From: Bacteroidota bacterium
Lineage (GTDB): Bacteria; Bacteroidota; Bacteroidia; Bacteroidales; UBA1402
DNA length: 8,956 bases
Direction: 5' to 3'
Assembly (NCBI GenBank): GCA_030706285.1
Contig: JAUZOU010000104.1
Span: forward strand, 1-8,956
Shown here: piece after piece, positions 6,508 to 8,956 of the stretch
How the letters are laid out: each line of letters opens with the position of its first letter
Position numbering within the stretch: position 1 is the stretch's first letter
Notes under the pieces: model-generated
Told to the model about the DNA's origin: nothing
Seen by the model: the letters and a program-made list of their open reading frames with translations, nothing else
Databases searched by the model: none
Translations under genes and position numbers: made by a program

Positions 6508-6519
6508 TATCAATTGATA
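6508..6519. repeat. 12-bp palindrome TATCAATTGATA upstream of the slipin gene
   Basis: This perfect palindrome starts 37 bp before the slipin ATG. It is AT-rich, so chance is a fair explanation. It is recorded as the only notable element in this part of the msrC-slipin gap. Confidence 0.25.
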
Positions 6520-6544
6520 CTTTCAACATCTAATCTTAAATAAA

Positions 6545-7465
6545 ATGAGAAACAACGCATCCATTGCCACCCTGTTATTTGTTGTGATTGCCGCTCTTGG
6601 ACTTGGTTTGGCCTTTTCGTACAGCAGTGACTTGTCATCGACTGCCAGTCAGCTCATTTTTTCCATCAGTCTGTTTGTCGCCATTATCATTGCTTCCGCA
6701 ACGAAAGTGGCATCGCAATGGACCAGAGCGGTAGTATTACGTCTGGGAAAATTCAGGAGGCTCAATGGGCCCGGTATTTTCTTTATCATCCCTGTGATTG
6801 ACAACATTCCCTACTGGATTGATATCAGGGTTATCAGCACGTCCTTCAAGGCCGAGAAGACCCTGACCAAGGACACTGTTCCTGTCGATGTTGATGCCGT
6901 GCTTTTCTGGAAAGTGATCGATCCTAAAAAAGCATCCATGGATGTTGCCGATTATTACAGCGCCATCAGTTGGGCTTCACAGACAGCCCTTCGTGACGTT
7001 ATCGGCAAAACAATGCTGTCTGATATGCTGGAAGGGCGTGACAAGATGAGCCATATTTTGCAGCGCATCATCGACGAACGGACAGAGCCATGGGGGATCA
7101 ATGTCATCTCGGTGGAAGTTAAGGATGTGCTGATCCCGGAAGGGTTGGAAGCAGCAATGTCCATGCAGGCTCAGGCAGAACGGGAACGTCAGGCCAGAGT
7201 CATCCTGGGCGATTCCGAACGCCAGATTGCCAACATGTTTAATGAAGCAGCCAAGAGCTATGAGAATAATCCGACCGCTTTTCATCTGCGTGCCATGAAC
7301 ATGCTGTATGAAGGCTTGAAGACCAATTCCACCATCGTTATTGTGCCAAGCACGGCTGTCGAAACCATGGGTTTAGGCGGTATCAACGGTACCCTAGGAC
7401 TTGTAAAGGGCATTCAAAAAGAGAAAGAAAAAGAAAAAGACAAGACTTTCCCGAATGTCATGTAG
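6545..7465 (+). CDS. Slipin / SPFH (Band 7) domain membrane protein
   Basis: This 306-residue protein belongs to the stomatin/prohibitin superfamily, whose members form large membrane-attached rings that organise lipid domains and proteases. Two hydrophobic segments (about 7-24 and 36-53) precede the SPFH domain, which opens with the typical W-T-R-A-V-V-L-R-L-G-K-F and then G-P-G-I-F-F-I-I-P-V-I-D. After it come a charged helical stretch (A-Q-A-E-R-E-R-Q-A-R, near 215-230) and a Lys/Glu-rich tail (about 290-300) ending P-N-V-M. Slipin genes often lie beside an NfeD-type gene; none is in this window. It runs divergently from msrC and converges on the hybrid regulator gene. I found no good -7 element upstream on the plus strand. 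The specific role cannot be read from sequence. Confidence 0.9.
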   Translation: MRNNASIATLLFVVIAALGLGLAFSYSSDLSSTASQLIFSISLFVAIIIASATKVASQWTRAVVLRLGKFRRLNGPGIFFIIPVIDNIPYWIDIRVISTSFKAEKTLTKDTVPVDVDAVLFWKVIDPKKASMDVADYYSAISWASQTALRDVIGKTMLSDMLEGRDKMSHILQRIIDERTEPWGINVISVEVKDVLIPEGLEAAMSMQAQAERERQARVILGDSERQIANMFNEAAKSYENNPTAFHLRAMNMLYEGLKTNSTIVIVPSTAVETMGLGGINGTLGLVKGIQKEKEKEKDKTFPNVM

Positions 7466-7499
7466 TGTCTCTGATTTTCAAAGATTACTCGTCGTCGTT

Positions 7500-7550
7500 C
7501 CGGAATCTGCTCGTTCCGATATCATATCCGGTTATCATTTTTGATTCCGG
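7500..7550. terminator. Inverted repeat CCGGAATC/GATTCCGG between convergent slipin and regulator genes
   Basis: Perfect 8-bp arms at 7500-7507 and 7543-7550 are separated by 35 nt; the second arm lies in the last codons of the regulator gene. A smaller hairpin, CGGAA/TTCCG (7501-7505 and 7514-7518), is nested inside. No strong T-tract follows on either strand. A bidirectional transcription end is expected in this 69-bp convergent gap, and this is the only candidate I see. Confidence 0.2.
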
Positions 7551-8956
7551 TATTCCTTCGGCGTCACGTGGTATTTTTTGGAAAATTCGCGATAGAAATA
7601 CGCTTTGTTATTAAAACCACAGAAGAACATGATTTCCTGAACCGTTTTATTGGTCGTCTTCAATAATTTTTCAGCGTGCTTCAACCGGATAGAACGGATG
7701 TACTCCGTCGGTGTCTGTCCGGTTATTTCTTTGATTTTACGGTATAGCTGCATTTTGCTGATAGCCGTCTCACGGGCCACAAAATCAAGGGAAAGAGCCT
7801 CATCGTCAATGTGTTTGTGAATGATATCCGTAATGTGGAGCATCAGCTCTTTATCTTCTTTATGAATAAACTTCCCTTCATATTGTTCCAATGAAGCATA
7901 GACCGACTCTCCATATTCGAGTACAGCCTTGTTCCGGTGCAACAAGCTTTCGATCAATGCTTCAAGATGCCTCGGATGGAACGGTTTGTTTAAATAGGCA
8001 TCTGCTCCGGTTTCCAATCCTTCAATTTGATTTTCAATCGTGCTTTTTGACGAAAGTAAAATAATAGGGATATGGCGTGTCAGTTCCTGTCCCTTCATAA
8101 TCTTGACAAATTTCACACCATCCATAACTGGCATGATCACATCGCAGACAATCACGAGTGGTAAGCGGATACGCATCAGCTCAATCGCGTCCTGGCCGTT
8201 GGTCGCTTCAGCCACTTCATATCGTTCATTCAAGATATCCTTCAACAACTGTCTGATGCCTTTGTCATCATCGATCACCAGAATCAATCCGCCTTTTTCA
8301 ACATCCGGTATTGGGCTCAATGGTTCCTGGACCAGCCTCTCTTCGTCAGGAACTTCTTCCCTTGGTGCCGTTTGCGTTGTCACAACCGCTTGAACCGGAC
8401 TATCTGCCTGGACCGGTTCCGGCACAGTTTGTTCCATAGGCTGCTCAGGCACAGAAACCTCAAACGTTGTGTACGTTTCCCCGTCACTGTCAACTTCGAT
8501 GTTCCCGTGCAAGACTTCGACCACATTCTTGCACAAGGCCAGTCCAATACCGTTTCGCGTTTCATAGCCTTTGGATACTTGCATTTCGAAGCGGTCAAGT
8601 ACTTCGAAGCGGTCAAAAATCTGCCGTTGGAACGTCGGTTTGATGCCGACACCCGTATTGGTGACATAAATGTAAAGCAGTTCTTCCTTCTTTTCCACCT
8701 TGACCGTAATCGTCTCTTCGGCTGGTGTATATTTAACAGCATTTGAAATCAGGTTGAACACAATTTTTTCAATGCTGTCCCGGTCTGTTTGCCAGAAGGT
8801 CACTTCGGGTGAAAAGTCCAGTGTCAGTCTGATCTTTTTCTCCTCCAGCCGTTCGATGAAATTGTCCAGCACAAACTTGATCAGTTCCGGAATTTCAATG
8901 CGTTCAATATCAAGTTTCAGGTGACCTGTCTCCGCTTTCCGGAAATCGATCATTTG
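7535..8956 (-). CDS. Hybrid two-component system protein (HTCS-like), C-terminal part; 5' end outside the window
   Basis: The frame is open to the window edge (first visible codon Gln), so 473 residues of a longer protein are seen. It begins at the end of a HisKA dimerisation domain (M-I-D-F-R-K-A-E-T-G). A HATPase_c domain follows (about 55-168) with N-box N-L-I-S-N-A-V-K-Y-T-P, N-T-G-V-G-I, and R-N-G-I-G-L-A-L-C. A Pro/Glu/Gln-rich linker (about 170-221) leads to a receiver (about 223-338; I-D-D-D, phospho-acceptor D272 in C-D-V-I-M-P, K324 in L-N-K-P-F), then an AraC helix-turn-helix (about 375-470). Bacteroidetes proteins of this build combine sensor kinase and transcription activator in one membrane protein, often for glycan-use genes. 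The H-box and the sensor part are not visible, so the ligand cannot be predicted. Its regulon probably lies nearby, beyond the window. Confidence 0.93.
   Translation of the reverse strand, partial: QMIDFRKAETGHLKLDIERIEIPELIKFVLDNFIERLEEKKIRLTLDFSPEVTFWQTDRDSIEKIVFNLISNAVKYTPAEETITVKVEKKEELLYIYVTNTGVGIKPTFQRQIFDRFEVLDRFEMQVSKGYETRNGIGLALCKNVVEVLHGNIEVDSDGETYTTFEVSVPEQPMEQTVPEPVQADSPVQAVVTTQTAPREEVPDEERLVQEPLSPIPDVEKGGLILVIDDDKGIRQLLKDILNERYEVAEATNGQDAIELMRIRLPLVIVCDVIMPVMDGVKFVKIMKGQELTRHIPIILLSSKSTIENQIEGLETGADAYLNKPFHPRHLEALIESLLHRNKAVLEYGESVYASLEQYEGKFIHKEDKELMLHITDIIHKHIDDEALSLDFVARETAISKMQLYRKIKEITGQTPTEYIRSIRLKHAEKLLKTTNKTVQEIMFFCGFNNKAYFYREFSKKYHVTPKEYRNQK
8585..8616. repeat. 14-bp direct repeat with 18-bp period inside the kinase domain
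   Basis: TTCGAAGCGGTCAA occurs at 8585-8598 and again at 8603-8616. On the coding strand it encodes D-R-F-E-V-L-D-R-F-E in the loop before the R-N-G-I-G-L-A box. The period of six codons keeps the frame. It could reflect slippage or local copying, or codon coincidence at a motif where relatives have a similar F-D-R ... L-D-x-F-E pattern. Confidence 0.6.

Noticed and set aside
8040..8924. Several plus-strand and alternate-frame ORFs inside the hybrid regulator gene
   Set aside because: All overlap a well-supported coding frame with clear domains; their translations show no recognisable motif.
1..8956. Mobile elements, CRISPR arrays, tRNA or rRNA genes
   Set aside because: No transposase or integrase motifs, no regularly spaced repeats and no RNA gene signatures were seen.

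Overview
The window looks like a chromosomal stretch from a member of the Bacteroidales (Bacteroidota). Three things point there. NadE, the partial Pgk and the hybrid sensor/AraC protein read like their Bacteroides/Parabacteroides counterparts. Three genes have an exact match to the Bacteroidetes -7 promoter element TAnnTTTG 21-44 nt before the start codon. No clear Shine-Dalgarno sequence stands out before the starts I examined. I cannot name the genus. I see no mobile element, CRISPR array, rRNA or tRNA, and no gene-free stretch longer than 300 bases.

Layout. (1) Positions 1-57, minus strand: the first 19 codons of phosphoglycerate kinase. (2) Positions 239-3030, plus strand: a four-gene cluster divergent from pgk, made of an ABC ATPase, an ABC-2-like permease, a short YtrA-type GntR repressor that overlaps the permease stop codon, and an anchored GIN-domain-like (beta-repeat) envelope protein. 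(3) Positions 5812-3035, minus strand: glutamine-dependent NAD+ synthetase nadE, then 23 nt later an ATP-cone/Mrr-like nuclease fusion. This unit converges on the GIN-like gene with a 4-bp gap. (4) Positions 6391-5915, minus strand: free methionine-(R)-sulfoxide reductase. (5) Positions 6545-7465, plus strand: a slipin (stomatin/SPFH) membrane protein, divergent from msrC. (6) Positions 8956-7535, minus strand: the C-terminal two thirds or less of a hybrid two-component protein (end of HisKA, HATPase, receiver, AraC DNA-binding domain) whose N-terminus lies outside the window.

How they may work together. The GntR/ABC/GIN cluster looks like an envelope-stress or export module in which the repressor controls its own transporter. 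Inverted and direct repeats before the first gene and in the gntR-GIN gap are candidate operators. NadE supplies NAD+, and its downstream partner joins a (d)ATP-sensing ATP-cone to a PD-(D/E)XK nuclease fold, so a link to nucleotide status is possible but inferred. MsrC is oxidative-damage repair and seems to be its own transcription unit. The most unusual item is the ATP-cone/nuclease fusion. The other genes are recognisable housekeeping or regulatory families, and I found no clear evidence of a wholly new system.
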